From Candidatus Latescibacterota bacterium (GTDB lineage: Bacteria > Latescibacterota > UBA2968): a stretch of DNA of 64,000 nt. Below the pieces are notes generated by a model. It made no database searches, was not told the origin of the DNA, and saw only the letters and a list, made by a program, of their open reading frames with translations. Shown here one piece after another: positions 41,942-50,050 of the stretch. Both the position numbers and the translations under genes were made by a program. The stretch covers positions 179,512 to 243,511 of the forward strand of contig JAJEHL010000041.1 in the NCBI GenBank assembly GCA_022823725.1. The letters run 5' to 3'. Numbering within the stretch: the first letter of the stretch is position 1; the number at the start of each line of letters is the position of its first letter.

Positions 41942-42721
41942 TCATTCAAAGAGCGATGGGAAGTGGCGATGGGGTTCTGCTGGCTCTCTGAAGAGAATCT
42001 GCTGGCGCGGTGTCAGTTCTACATTGGTTGGCGGTTGTACGCGATTGGGTCTCCAGGCGGTGTGCGCTACGCAGTATTTATAGAGGAGAGAGCGTCGTTC
42101 GTGCTCGCCGCACCAGGCCGATGTTCCGTGCGTTAGAGCTTCGGAAAATAAAATGGCAGAGCCAGCGGGTGCTTGTGGAATAATTATAAGGGGCGATTTT
42201 TCGGGGGCATCGAATATTTTTTTGGGCAATCGGTAGTTGCTTTTGTGGCTGCCGGGAATGCAGCAGAATCCCCCGTGGTCTGGCCCTGCGTCTGTGAGGC
42301 TCCACGCAACAACCATGAATCCGTCGGTGATCTCGTGTTTTGGAAAATTAAAGTATTTGCCCGGCACTGATCCAGAAATGGGCGACATGGCGCCGTAGTC
42401 GGCGTGCAGGCGTCCTCTTCCCATGCCCGCTTTCATGTACATGCCATAGAGGCGATCAAGGCGAAAGCAATCGCCCAATTGGAAGCGCAATATGGGCATA
42501 ATTTGAGGATGATCGAGGAGGTCGCAAAAGGGTTTTCCCCATTGCAGAAAGCCCGGGCCGTCCGGTGCGCTGCCAAATCGCTGCGTTTTTCCCGGTGGGG
42601 GCAGTTTTTGTTTGTCAAATAGTTCATTGAGCGTTGCTACTTCATCTGCGTTTAAGACATTTTCAACGACGAGGTAGCCCTGCAAGTCGAGCAGGTACTG
42701 TTGTGTTTCAAGGTCTTCCAT
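41942..42721 (-). CDS. Phytanoyl-CoA dioxygenase (PhyH) family protein 2
   Basis: The 259-residue Fe(II)/2-oxoglutarate oxygenase-like protein shows the HxD metal motif in GRLHADYGAM (about residue 120), the distal His in EALTHGTSAW and the Arg in RRSLLYKYC. The N-terminus has LVVENVLNADEVATLNELFD, the PhyH opening helix. Compared with the 35-kb paralog the spacing between motifs is different and overall similarity is low, so they probably act on different substrates. Downstream on the same strand is queA. Upstream is a 233-bp gap that holds a strong hairpin reading the other way. Confidence 0.9.
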   Translation of the reverse strand: MEDLETQQYLLDLQGYLVVENVLNADEVATLNELFDKQKLPPPGKTQRFGSAPDGPGFLQWGKPFCDLLDHPQIMPILRFQLGDCFRLDRLYGMYMKAGMGRGRLHADYGAMSPISGSVPGKYFNFPKHEITDGFMVVAWSLTDAGPDHGGFCCIPGSHKSNYRLPKKIFDAPEKSPLIIIPQAPAGSAILFSEALTHGTSAWCGEHERRSLLYKYCVAHTAWRPNRVQPPTNVELTPRQQILFREPAEPHRHFPSLFE

Positions 42722-42898
42722 AATATTCTCCCGTTGTTTTTAGATGATGGATGATGTGGTGTATTAAAATCCCGATTGTGGGTGTTTGGTTGGACTATAT
42801 TAGATTTCGACTTTGGACGCAAGGAGAAAGACCAGCAAACGGTCGGTTGCAAAATCAGGTGGGACGCATTATATTTCTCCGGGCTTATTATTTTACGC

Positions 42899-42934
42899 AA
42901 AAGAAACGGTGTATATCACGCCGTTTCTTTTTTT
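42899..42934 (+). terminator. Terminator-like hairpin just upstream of the Gfo/Idh gene
   Basis: AAAAGAAACGG (42899-42909) and CCGTTTCTTTT (42921-42931) form an 11-bp stem followed by TTT on the + strand. It lies 20 bp before the next + strand start codon with no + strand gene behind it. It is either an attenuator of the Gfo/Idh gene or stops leader transcription. Confidence 0.75.
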
Positions 42935-42954
42935 CCAAATAACAGGAGTGCGCT

Positions 42955-43995
42955 ATGGCAGTTAAAACGTGTCTTATGGTGGGCGGCGGTGGTATGGCAG
43001 GGGGCTGGATCAATCGCATGACGCAAAAATTTGAAGATCGCATCAAAATTATCGGTCTCGTCGATGTCAATCGGGATGTGCTGGACCGGCAGGCGCGGGC
43101 ACTTGGTCTGTCCAAAGATCAACTTTTTATCTCATACGAAGATGCTGTGTCCGCTGTCAAAGCCGATTTTTGTGGTGTGGCAACTCCGCCGCCTTTTCAC
43201 GCGCCGGCAACGGTTGCCGCGCTTGAGGCGGGCATGCCTGTGATATCTGAGAAGCCGATTGCAGATACGCTCGGTGCAGCCAAAGACATGGTTCGCGCTG
43301 CTCAAAAGACGGGCTTGCCCTGTGCCATTATTCAAAATTATCGCTATGCGCGAAACAAACAGGAACTCGTTCGCATTCGCAATGAGGGTCGCCTCGGTCG
43401 TTTGCAGCATATTGTTGGGCGCTATGCCTGCGATTATCGGGAATTTGAGTCGTGGGGCAAAGCCTGGCGGCATACGATGGAGTTTGGGCTTCTTTTTGAA
43501 GGCTCAGTGCATCATTTTGATATGTTGCGCTTTCTTTCGGGCGGCGATCCCGATACGCTTATGGGATTTGGCTGGAATCCCGAGTGGTCGAGCTTTGATC
43601 ACCATTCAAGCGGGATGTATCTCGTGAATATGGATAATGGCACGCATGCGTTTTACGAGGGCAATAGCTCAGCGGCTGGTATTACCAACTGCTGGCATCG
43701 GGAACACTATCGCGCTGAATTTGAAGAGGGTACGGTTGAGATCGCCGAAGGTGATACCGTGACTATTCACCGCGTTGGGGAAGAGATAGAAGTTTATGAA
43801 GCACCTGAAATTGAATGGGAAGGTCACGATCATCTCTTCGATGAGTTTCTCAATTGGCTCGACGGGGGACCGCCTCCCGAGACGCGAATTGAAAAAAATA
43901 TTATCTCGTATGCTATGGTTATTGCCGCAATGGAGACGACGCTGGATGGACAGCCGAAGAAAATCGCAGATTATGTTGCAGACCTTGGATTGTAG
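42955..43995 (+). CDS. Gfo/Idh/MocA family NAD(P)-dependent oxidoreductase 1
   Basis: The 346-residue protein has an N-terminal Rossmann domain (CLMVGGGGMAGGWINRM). The signature VISEKPIADT follows near residue 103, where Lys is the catalytic residue of the EKP motif. The C-terminal alpha/beta domain is GFO_IDH_MocA_C-like. Such enzymes oxidise or reduce sugars or their derivatives using NAD(P). The ATG follows ACAGGAG. The gene stands alone, preceded by a hairpin and followed by a terminator shared with the convergent sugar isomerase gene. It differs from the second Gfo/Idh protein at 53 kb, which is in an operon with a UxuA-like gene. Confidence 0.9.
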   Translation: MAVKTCLMVGGGGMAGGWINRMTQKFEDRIKIIGLVDVNRDVLDRQARALGLSKDQLFISYEDAVSAVKADFCGVATPPPFHAPATVAALEAGMPVISEKPIADTLGAAKDMVRAAQKTGLPCAIIQNYRYARNKQELVRIRNEGRLGRLQHIVGRYACDYREFESWGKAWRHTMEFGLLFEGSVHHFDMLRFLSGGDPDTLMGFGWNPEWSSFDHHSSGMYLVNMDNGTHAFYEGNSSAAGITNCWHREHYRAEFEEGTVEIAEGDTVTIHRVGEEIEVYEAPEIEWEGHDHLFDEFLNWLDGGPPPETRIEKNIISYAMVIAAMETTLDGQPKKIADYVADLGL

Positions 43996-44018
43996 GCTTG
44001 AGCCTACCAAAATGCAAA

Positions 44019-44051
44019 AAAGCCCTCCGTAGCAGTGTTGCGGAGGGCTTT
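44019..44051 (-). terminator. Terminator between convergent Gfo/Idh and sugar isomerase genes
   Basis: AAAGCCCTCCG (44019-44029) and CGGAGGGCTTT (44041-44051) form a perfect 11-bp stem. On the - strand it is followed by a T-rich run, so it mainly serves the sugar isomerase gene, and probably acts both ways. Confidence 0.88.
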
Positions 44052-44072
44052 GAGTTGGTTGTTCCTCGGCTA

Positions 44073-44882
44073 TTAGCAACATCCTATGCTCGACAAGATT
44101 CCTTTGATATATCCGAGCGTGAATGCGAGGTCGCGGTCGATACCCTCAGGTGTTTTAGAGCCGACGCATTCTACGTAGAGTGGACCTGTGAATCCTCCGC
44201 CGGTTAGTCCGGATAAGATGCGGTGAAAATCGACTTCGCCATCTCCTGCTGTGGTCTGCACATTGGGGTTGTTCTCGGAATCCAGAGCGCAATCTTTTAT
44301 AATGGCAGTTGAGGTGTATTTTGCAATATCATCCACTTCCTGTTCTGGACGCACTTCGCCGCGCGTGTAGTGAATGATGTTGCCCGGGTCGTAGCTTACT
44401 GCAAATGCGGGGTGATTGACCTGGTGATACAGATCGATTAATTCTTTTGCTGTCAGGCTGATGCCCCCGTGTGGCTTGAGAGAAATGCCCAGGTCTAAGG
44501 TTGCCGCGTGTTCAGAGGCACGACGCATGACTTCGGGATAGATGCCGTAATATTCTTTTTTGCCCGTTCCCAATTCCAATATCCACTTTGCGCCGAGTTC
44601 GGCGGCGTTATCCAATAATTGTTTATACGCATCTACCGCGCCATCCACGCCGTGTTCCAACATCGCTCTGCCGAGCAACATGGATGGGTTGACGCCTGCT
44701 TGCGCCGCGGCCTTTTTCGCGGCTGCGATTTGCGCGGCACTGCTTTCTGTATTTACGGGTATAACGCCATCGTGTGCAAATACAGCTACGTCTGTGTATC
44801 CCGCACTTGCGATGTGTTCACATGCCTCTGCAAATGACAGGGCATTAAGAGGTCGTGTTGTGCTGCCAATGACGAGTTCCAT
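44073..44882 (-). CDS. Sugar phosphate isomerase/epimerase (AP endonuclease 2-like TIM barrel)
   Basis: The 269-residue protein is a TIM-barrel metal-dependent isomerase/epimerase of the xylose-isomerase-like superfamily. Conserved elements are an early HDGVIPVN strand, KWILELGTGK, a central SLKPHGG and YDPGNIIHY with Asp/His ligands, and FHRILSGLTGGGFTGPLYVECVG near the C-terminus. It starts at ATG 44882, six bases after AAGGAG. The product would act on phosphorylated or free sugars in the cytoplasm, as do many neighbours of Gfo/Idh genes in this kind of genome. The immediate convergent neighbour is a Gfo/Idh oxidoreductase. Confidence 0.87.
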   Translation of the reverse strand: MELVIGSTTRPLNALSFAEACEHIASAGYTDVAVFAHDGVIPVNTESSAAQIAAAKKAAAQAGVNPSMLLGRAMLEHGVDGAVDAYKQLLDNAAELGAKWILELGTGKKEYYGIYPEVMRRASEHAATLDLGISLKPHGGISLTAKELIDLYHQVNHPAFAVSYDPGNIIHYTRGEVRPEQEVDDIAKYTSTAIIKDCALDSENNPNVQTTAGDGEVDFHRILSGLTGGGFTGPLYVECVGSKTPEGIDRDLAFTLGYIKGILSSIGCC

Positions 44883-44927
44883 CACTTACTCCTTCCTCAA
44901 TATTTGTTTTTTGACAGGCGAGCACAG

Positions 44928-44992
44928 GAGCCTGCCCCGTAGTGCTTTGATACGGGGGCACCGCCCCTACTGCCTTTTCATCTGCGTCCATC
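44928..44992 (-). repeat. Dispersed composite palindromic repeat, copy 2
   Basis: On the - strand it reads GATGGACGCAGATG (44992-44979), GTAGGGGCGGTGCCCC (44970-44955) and CACTACGGGGCAGGCTC (44944-44928). These are the same modules as at 4.7 kb in a different cyclic order. It lies between two - strand genes. Confidence 0.75.
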
Positions 44993-45004
44993 GGCGGATT
45001 GTGT

Positions 45005-45805
45005 TCAACCGTGGGTACTAATGTCTTTTCCACAATGTGGGCATTTATCGCCGCGATGAGATTCCTGCATGGCTTCGACAAATCCAGAACTCAAGATGCC
45101 TGCGGGCAAGGCAAACATGCCAACGCCGAGTACGGCAATTAATGCCCCCAGGACTTTGCCCAATGGCGTTATGGGAAAGACATCGCCATAGCCCACGGTT
45201 GTCAGCGTTACTATTCCCCACCACATGGTTGTTGGAATGCTCGAGAATGCCTCGGGTTGTGCATGATGTTCGACAAAATACATCAGACTGGATACAATGA
45301 TTAATAATATCGCCAATGCAAATACCGCGATATAAAGCTCATGGCGTTTTTCCCATATTACCCGGCCAAACATTTGCATCGAACGCGAATAGCGACCCAC
45401 TTTGAGCAGGCGAAATAAACGCAACAAGCGCAGGGGTAGCGTGTAATCGGGCGGTATTGTGACCAGCACAAAGACGTAATAGGGAAATATGGCCATGAGA
45501 TCAATCAGTGCCAGAGGCGTCAGCATAAATGCCAATCGCCCAGTCAGGGGACGCGCGAATTTTGTATCTGCGGTGCAACACCAGATACGCAGCAGGTATT
45601 CAACGGTGAAGATCACCACACATATAGTTTCAAAAATTTCGATAGATTCGCCATAAGTTTCTTTAACTCCCCCGACGGTTTCGAGTATGACCATTGTCAC
45701 ATTCAAGATAATGAGGGTGAGAATAAAAAGATCAACTATGCGGCTCAGTAGATCTCCTTTCTCGGCTTTTTCCATAATTTCGTACAAGCGTTTTTTTGTT
45801 GTCAT
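45005..45805 (-). CDS. Voltage-gated potassium channel-like protein (6TM)
   Basis: The 266-residue protein has six membrane helices. Helix S4 carries Arg/Lys residues (LRLLRLFRLLKVGRYSRS), as in a voltage sensor. The pore loop reads WGIVTLTTVGYGDVFPI, the potassium selectivity filter TVGYGD. It is a single-channel subunit of about the size of bacterial Kv-like channels. The C-terminus ends with a short CPHCGK zinc-ribbon-like motif (HRGDKCPHCGKDISTHG), which may bind metal or help tetramerise. It lies in the cytoplasmic membrane. The gap downstream holds a dispersed repeat before the sugar isomerase gene, so it is probably a monocistronic unit. Confidence 0.93.
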   Translation of the reverse strand: MTTKKRLYEIMEKAEKGDLLSRIVDLFILTLIILNVTMVILETVGGVKETYGESIEIFETICVVIFTVEYLLRIWCCTADTKFARPLTGRLAFMLTPLALIDLMAIFPYYVFVLVTIPPDYTLPLRLLRLFRLLKVGRYSRSMQMFGRVIWEKRHELYIAVFALAILLIIVSSLMYFVEHHAQPEAFSSIPTTMWWGIVTLTTVGYGDVFPITPLGKVLGALIAVLGVGMFALPAGILSSGFVEAMQESHRGDKCPHCGKDISTHG

Positions 45806-45902
45806 CGCGTTTACCTCCCGCTTGAAAATAGAGTTGTTTCGCTATCTTTACAAGTGAATATTAAAGGAAGTGTGAAGTGAGAAATGAGAGGTGTGAAAGT
45901 AG

Positions 45903-45955
45903 TTTGCCGTTTGAAACGGCAAAGCGTGATGTAGTTTGCGGTTTCAAACCGCAAA
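45903..45955. repeat. Twin palindromes upstream of the NhaC gene
   Basis: TTTGCCGTTT-G-AAACGGCAAA (45903-45923) and TTTGCGGTTT-C-AAACCGCAAA (45935-45955) are perfect 21-bp palindromes whose centres are 32 bp apart; each differs from the other by swapped G and C in two arm positions. They lie between the divergent potassium channel and NhaC genes. Confidence 0.85.
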
Positions 45956-46027
45956 TTTGTGACAATTGACCAACCCCCAGCTCCTTGGGATGGGATACCG
46001 GGCGGGGTTCATCAAAGGAGATTTAAT

Positions 46028-47971
46028 TTGTCCGATTTTTTAAAGAATCCAATTGTCAGGGTGATTTTTGCGATTATTCTTGCGGTGGTTCTGGCGGGCG
46101 TTTTGCCGGAAAACCGGGAGCGCGTTTTACACGAGCAACTGTTGACTGCGATTCCCAAATTGGCGGAGCAGTTTGGCGATTATCCGTGGATACTGTCGCC
46201 AGATGCGGATTATATGTTGCAAAAGGCTTTTGTCGAAGCGCAAAGCCGTCGGCCTGATGCGGCTTCTGAGGGTGCAGAGATTGTATTTCGCGGTGCGACG
46301 ACTTCCACGGGTTATCATCTCGTTGCTGTGCGGGGTTCTGATGAACATGGGGAAATTTTGTCGCTTGTTACGGCGTGGAGTCTTTTTCCACCTGTTGCTG
46401 CGATTCTGGTGGCTATTGTCAGCGGTCGTCTTATTCTGGGGCTTTCGCTATCTATTCTCGCGGGGGGATTTCTCGCGTCGCTGGGTGAGCCCCTTTATTA
46501 TTTGCCGGTTATTGCCTTGCAAAAATCCCTGATTGGCTATGTTTGGACGCCTTTGGAAAGTTCGTTTCAGCTCTATATTCTCGCTTTTACCGCAGGGCTT
46601 ATCGGTATGGTGCGCGTTACCACGCTTTCGGGTGGCAATCGCGGCATTGTCAATGTGCTCGCCCGACGTGCCGAGGGCGCGCGTTCAACGCGGTTGGCGG
46701 CATTTTTTATGGGGCTTGCCATTTTTTTTGACGACTATGCCAATTCTATTGTAGTTGGTTCTACGTTGCGCCCGATAGCGGATCGGTTCAGGGTGTCGCG
46801 GGAAAAACTCGCGTATATTGTCGATTCGACCGCCGCTCCTATTGCGGGTATTGCGATTATCAGTACGTGGATTGGATACGAAGTCAGCCTTTTTCAGGAT
46901 TTGATGACGGATCTCAAGACCGGGTTGTCGGGATACCAGCTTTTTTTTAATGCTCTTCCTTTGCGTTTCTATTGTTTGCTTACGCTCACTTTTGTATTGC
47001 TTTCGGCGTATCTTCGCCGCGATTACGGACCTATGCTCGCTGCCGAACGCCGCGCGCAAACAACGGGTCAGGTGATGCGCCCCGGTGCGACGCCAATGAC
47101 GGGACGCGCACAGGATGAAATTGGTCCTGTTGAGGGCGTCCATCCCGTGTGGTCGGCGGCTGTTTTGCCCGTGATTCTCGTTATTGTGTGCGTTATTGGA
47201 GGGATGGCTTTTGATACCTGGGATCACGAGAGGGTGCTGGCTGCGCGGCGGGATTATGGTTTGATGAGTAGCGCGTTTTGGAGTGCGTGTTTTTCAAATG
47301 CAAATACCGCACAGGTGCTTTTTGTGGCGGCGATGCTCGGTTCTGCACTCGCGATAGTGATCGCTATTACGCGCAGGCATGTTGAAACGGGTGCGCGGGT
47401 TATTTCTGTGGGTGATGCTGTCTCGACATGGGCGCGCGGTATTGTCGGCGTGTGGTATGCGATTGTTATTTTGATTCTCGCATGGGCGATCAAAGAGGTC
47501 TGCGCGGATGCGGGTACGTCAACTTATCTCACTGCGGCACTGTCTCCGCTTATATCTCCGGGACTGCTGCCTCTGCTGATTTTTCTGCTCGCTGCGCTTG
47601 TTGCTTTTTCAATTGGCACGTCCTGGACGACTATGGCGATTCTCATTCCTACGGTTGTTCCGCTCGCACATGCATTGGGGGGATTGCCGCTGACGATCCT
47701 GGCAGCCGCGGCTGTGCTCGATGGCGCGATTTTTGGCGATCACTGCTCGCCTATTAGCGATACTACGGTGATGGCGAGTATCGCGTCGTCTTGTGATCAC
47801 ATGGATCACGTTAAAACACAACTCCCCTACGCGCTGACGACGATGAGTGTCGCGGGTATTTTTGGCTATCTGGGGACAGCACTGATTTATCCGGGTTGGG
47901 TTGGGCTTGTTTTTGGACTGATCACTATTCCAATAATTCTTCTCGCTATAGGTAAAAATCCAGATGAATAG
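46028..47971 (+). CDS. NhaC-family Na+/H+ antiporter
   Basis: The product is 647 residues from TTG 46028, seven bases after a perfect AAAGGAG (GTG 45959 would add 23 residues that overlap palindromic repeats). It is highly hydrophobic with about 12 membrane helices. The NhaC-type motifs are present: ATSWTT-like FSIGTSWTTMAILIPTVVPLA and the hallmark FGDHCSPISDTTVMASIASSC near residue 595. The N-terminal part includes a periplasmic region (residues 30-120) not usual in NhaC. It exchanges Na+ for H+ or may take up other ions coupled to Na+. It is divergent from the potassium channel, so the two may be jointly involved in ion homeostasis. Confidence 0.9.
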   Translation: MSDFLKNPIVRVIFAIILAVVLAGVLPENRERVLHEQLLTAIPKLAEQFGDYPWILSPDADYMLQKAFVEAQSRRPDAASEGAEIVFRGATTSTGYHLVAVRGSDEHGEILSLVTAWSLFPPVAAILVAIVSGRLILGLSLSILAGGFLASLGEPLYYLPVIALQKSLIGYVWTPLESSFQLYILAFTAGLIGMVRVTTLSGGNRGIVNVLARRAEGARSTRLAAFFMGLAIFFDDYANSIVVGSTLRPIADRFRVSREKLAYIVDSTAAPIAGIAIISTWIGYEVSLFQDLMTDLKTGLSGYQLFFNALPLRFYCLLTLTFVLLSAYLRRDYGPMLAAERRAQTTGQVMRPGATPMTGRAQDEIGPVEGVHPVWSAAVLPVILVIVCVIGGMAFDTWDHERVLAARRDYGLMSSAFWSACFSNANTAQVLFVAAMLGSALAIVIAITRRHVETGARVISVGDAVSTWARGIVGVWYAIVILILAWAIKEVCADAGTSTYLTAALSPLISPGLLPLLIFLLAALVAFSIGTSWTTMAILIPTVVPLAHALGGLPLTILAAAAVLDGAIFGDHCSPISDTTVMASIASSCDHMDHVKTQLPYALTTMSVAGIFGYLGTALIYPGWVGLVFGLITIPIILLAIGKNPDE

Positions 47972-48118
47972 CGGTTAGTGATAAAAGGTAAAAGCAACCA
48001 CTGATGAACGCTGATGAAAGGCGAAAAGTAACCAGGGCTCAGACAAAAAAGAAGAAAGATAGCTGTTTAGTCGCACAGCAGAGGGTTGAAATATCTGTCG
48101 ATCTTTTTTCCAAGGTAA

Positions 48119-48208
48119 AAATATCCGATTGATTTTTTAAAATAAATATTACATGGTTGTAAGTTACGTCTATGCGTTGTCTATTCGTGTTAATCACAGC
48201 TATGCTGA
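48119..48208 (+). promoter_or_regulatory. Leader element 1 of the defence-like island
   Basis: The 19-bp sequence AAATATCCGATTGATTTTT at 48119-48137 recurs exactly at 49964. A downstream 13-bp box ACAGCTATGCTGA (48196-48208) recurs with two mismatches at 50025. Both pairs lie just upstream of a two-gene cassette, so they form a shared control region or a cassette boundary. Confidence 0.65.
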
Positions 48209-48217
48209 GGTAAAGGC

Positions 48218-49363
48218 ATGAACCGAGTTGAGGTAAAGCCAGAACTGTTGCGCTGGGCGCGCGAGCGTGCCGGATTGAGCATTGATGCGCTTGTGAAGAG
48301 ATTTCCCAAGATCAACGACTGGGAACGTGGGGGAGTCCATCCGACACTCAAGCAACTCGAGCATTTCGCCAGGGCTACCTTTACACCGATTGGTTTTCTC
48401 TTCCTCCATGAGCCACCCGTTGAAAAAATCCCCATTCCGGACTTTCGTAAGGTCGGGGACTCGAGCTTGGAACATCCTAGTCCCGACCTGCTCGATACTA
48501 TCTATCTTTGTCAGCAACGCCAAGATTGGTATCGAGACTTCGCACTTTCTACAGGGGAAGAACCACTCGAATTTGTGGGTTCGGCTCATCTCGGCGACGA
48601 TATTGTCACGACTGCGGCCCGCATTCGTCACGATCTCGAATTCGATATTGAGGAACGCCACCGCATGTCAACATGGACAGATGCCTTGCGGCGGTTCATC
48701 AGGCAGGCGGACGAACTCGGCATCCTCGTCATGGTTAGCGGAGTGGTGGGCAGCAACAACCAGCGAAAACTCGACCCGGAAGAGTTTCGTGGTTTCGCCT
48801 TGGTTGATCCAATGGCCCCGCTGATATTTATCAATGGTGCTGATACCAAAGCTGCACAGATGTTTACTCTGGCGCACGAGTTGGCACACATCTGGTTGGG
48901 CGAATCCGGAGTTTCCAACATGCAGGCCAGGGCCATTCCTGATCAAGAAATTGAGCACTGGTGTAATCGGATCGCCGCCGAAATTTTGGTTCCCCTTGAT
49001 CTATTACGAACTGAGTACGACGAAAGTGCCGATCATCATGATGAGTGGAATCGCTTGGCAAAGCACTTCAAGGTCAGCACTTTAGTCATCCTCCGACGCA
49101 TACACGACATAGGAGGCTTAACGCGGGAAGCACTCTGGTTGGCCTACGAAAAGGAACTCAAACGGTTGAGTTCACAGGTAGCAGGTAGTGGTGGAAATTT
49201 CTACCTGACGCTCGGCGCGCGCGCTAGCCAGCGCTTCACTCGTGCGATTATAGCCAGCACACTGGAGGGACAAACCCCGTTTACCGAGTCCTTCCGTCTG
49301 CTCGGTTTTAAGAAGATGGAGACATTCAATAAATTGGCGAATAATCTGAGAATGGGTTTCTGA
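48218..49363 (+). CDS. XRE-ImmA/IrrE family metallopeptidase-regulator (antitoxin-like)
   Basis: The 381-residue protein has an XRE-type helix-turn-helix at residues 8-75 (LLRWARERAGLSIDALVKRF). The ImmA/IrrE peptidase zinc site HELAH is at 220-224 in FTLAHELAHIWLGESG. A C-terminal helical part includes EALWLAYEKELKRL. In phage-encoded relatives ImmA cleaves a repressor; in many chromosomal relatives the protein acts as antitoxin of a paired toxin. The next gene, DUF4411, starts immediately after the stop codon (TGA-ATG) and encodes a PIN-like protein. The gene pair is a known arrangement of toxin-antitoxin type. The start follows an AAAGG sequence. Coding is less G/T-rich than surrounding genes. 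Confidence 0.9.
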   Translation: MNRVEVKPELLRWARERAGLSIDALVKRFPKINDWERGGVHPTLKQLEHFARATFTPIGFLFLHEPPVEKIPIPDFRKVGDSSLEHPSPDLLDTIYLCQQRQDWYRDFALSTGEEPLEFVGSAHLGDDIVTTAARIRHDLEFDIEERHRMSTWTDALRRFIRQADELGILVMVSGVVGSNNQRKLDPEEFRGFALVDPMAPLIFINGADTKAAQMFTLAHELAHIWLGESGVSNMQARAIPDQEIEHWCNRIAAEILVPLDLLRTEYDESADHHDEWNRLAKHFKVSTLVILRRIHDIGGLTREALWLAYEKELKRLSSQVAGSGGNFYLTLGARASQRFTRAIIASTLEGQTPFTESFRLLGFKKMETFNKLANNLRMGF

Positions 49364-49858
49364 ATGGCTTATCTTCTCGACTCCGATGTCTTTATTCAGG
49401 CAAAGAATCTACACTATGGCTTCGACTTCTGTCCGGCGTTCTGGGATTGGCTCATCGCGGAGAACCGTGCAGGCAAGGTCTTCAGTATTGAAAAGGTGGG
49501 GGGCGAACTCCAGGCCGTGGCTGACCAGCTTTCGGTTTGGGCTGCGGCTCGGGGTGCCAGGTTCTTCTTGCGACCTGATGCCTCGGTGGTTCCGGCTTTG
49601 ACGGCCGTTAGTATCTGGGCTAACAGCGGGACATATACGCACTCGGCTGTGAGCACCTTTCTTCAAGCGGCCGATTATTACCTCGTGGCTCAGGCGCAGG
49701 CTGGCAATTATACGGTTGTTACTCATGAAGTATCTTCAACCTCTGTGCGTAAGATCAAAATTCCGGATGCGTGCAGTGGACTCAATATCAAGTGCGTCAC
49801 CCCTTATGAGATGCTGCGAAGCGAGCGAGCGCGATTCATTCTGAGAACATCTCCATAA
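49364..49858 (+). CDS. DUF4411 (PIN-like) protein, probable toxin of the ImmA/IrrE pair
   Basis: The 164-residue protein begins YLLDSDVFIQAKNLHYGFD, with the Asp that opens PIN-domain RNases, then FDFCPAFWDWLIAENRAGKVFSI. Acidic residues in the middle (ASVVPALTAVSIWANSG and AADYYLVAQAQAGNYTVVTHE) complete the DUF4411 pattern. PIN-like toxins cleave RNA using Mg2+ or Mn2+ bound by clustered Asp/Glu. The gene is fused head to tail with the ImmA/IrrE gene without gap, the order antitoxin-toxin. A related function in phage defence is plausible since the next pair is also defence-like. RNase activity is inferred from fold only. Confidence 0.88.
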   Translation: MAYLLDSDVFIQAKNLHYGFDFCPAFWDWLIAENRAGKVFSIEKVGGELQAVADQLSVWAAARGARFFLRPDASVVPALTAVSIWANSGTYTHSAVSTFLQAADYYLVAQAQAGNYTVVTHEVSSTSVRKIKIPDACSGLNIKCVTPYEMLRSERARFILRTSP

Positions 49859-49963
49859 GTACCAAACGAGCACAAACGAGCGTTTGATTTGCACATAAAG
49901 GAGACGTTTTTGGCAACAGAGCGGTGAATACCTGCTGCTCTGTTTTATTTTGTAACCAAGATG

Positions 49964-50037
49964 AAATATCCGATTGATTTTTCATAACAAATTCGTTTCT
50001 TTGTTCAAGAATTTAGTTTTGTGTACAGGCATGCTGA
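49964..50037 (+). promoter_or_regulatory. Leader element 2 of the defence-like island
   Basis: AAATATCCGATTGATTTTT at 49964-49982 is identical to the element at 48119. The box ACAGGCATGCTGA at 50025-50037 matches the first one at 11 of 13 positions, 61 bp after the 19-mer instead of 77 bp. Confidence 0.65.
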
Positions 50038-50050
50038 CCAAGGAAAAGAT

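Noticed and set aside
45903..45955. Twin palindromes taken as the start of a CRISPR array
   Set aside because: Only two units are present, they are themselves palindromes and differ in sequence, the spacing is about 11 bp, and no cas gene is near.
50021..50050. Ten-residue N-terminal extension of the AAA ATPase (GTG 50021)
   Set aside because: It would translate through the conserved leader box; ATG 50051 follows AAGGAAAAG and gives the usual RecF-like start.
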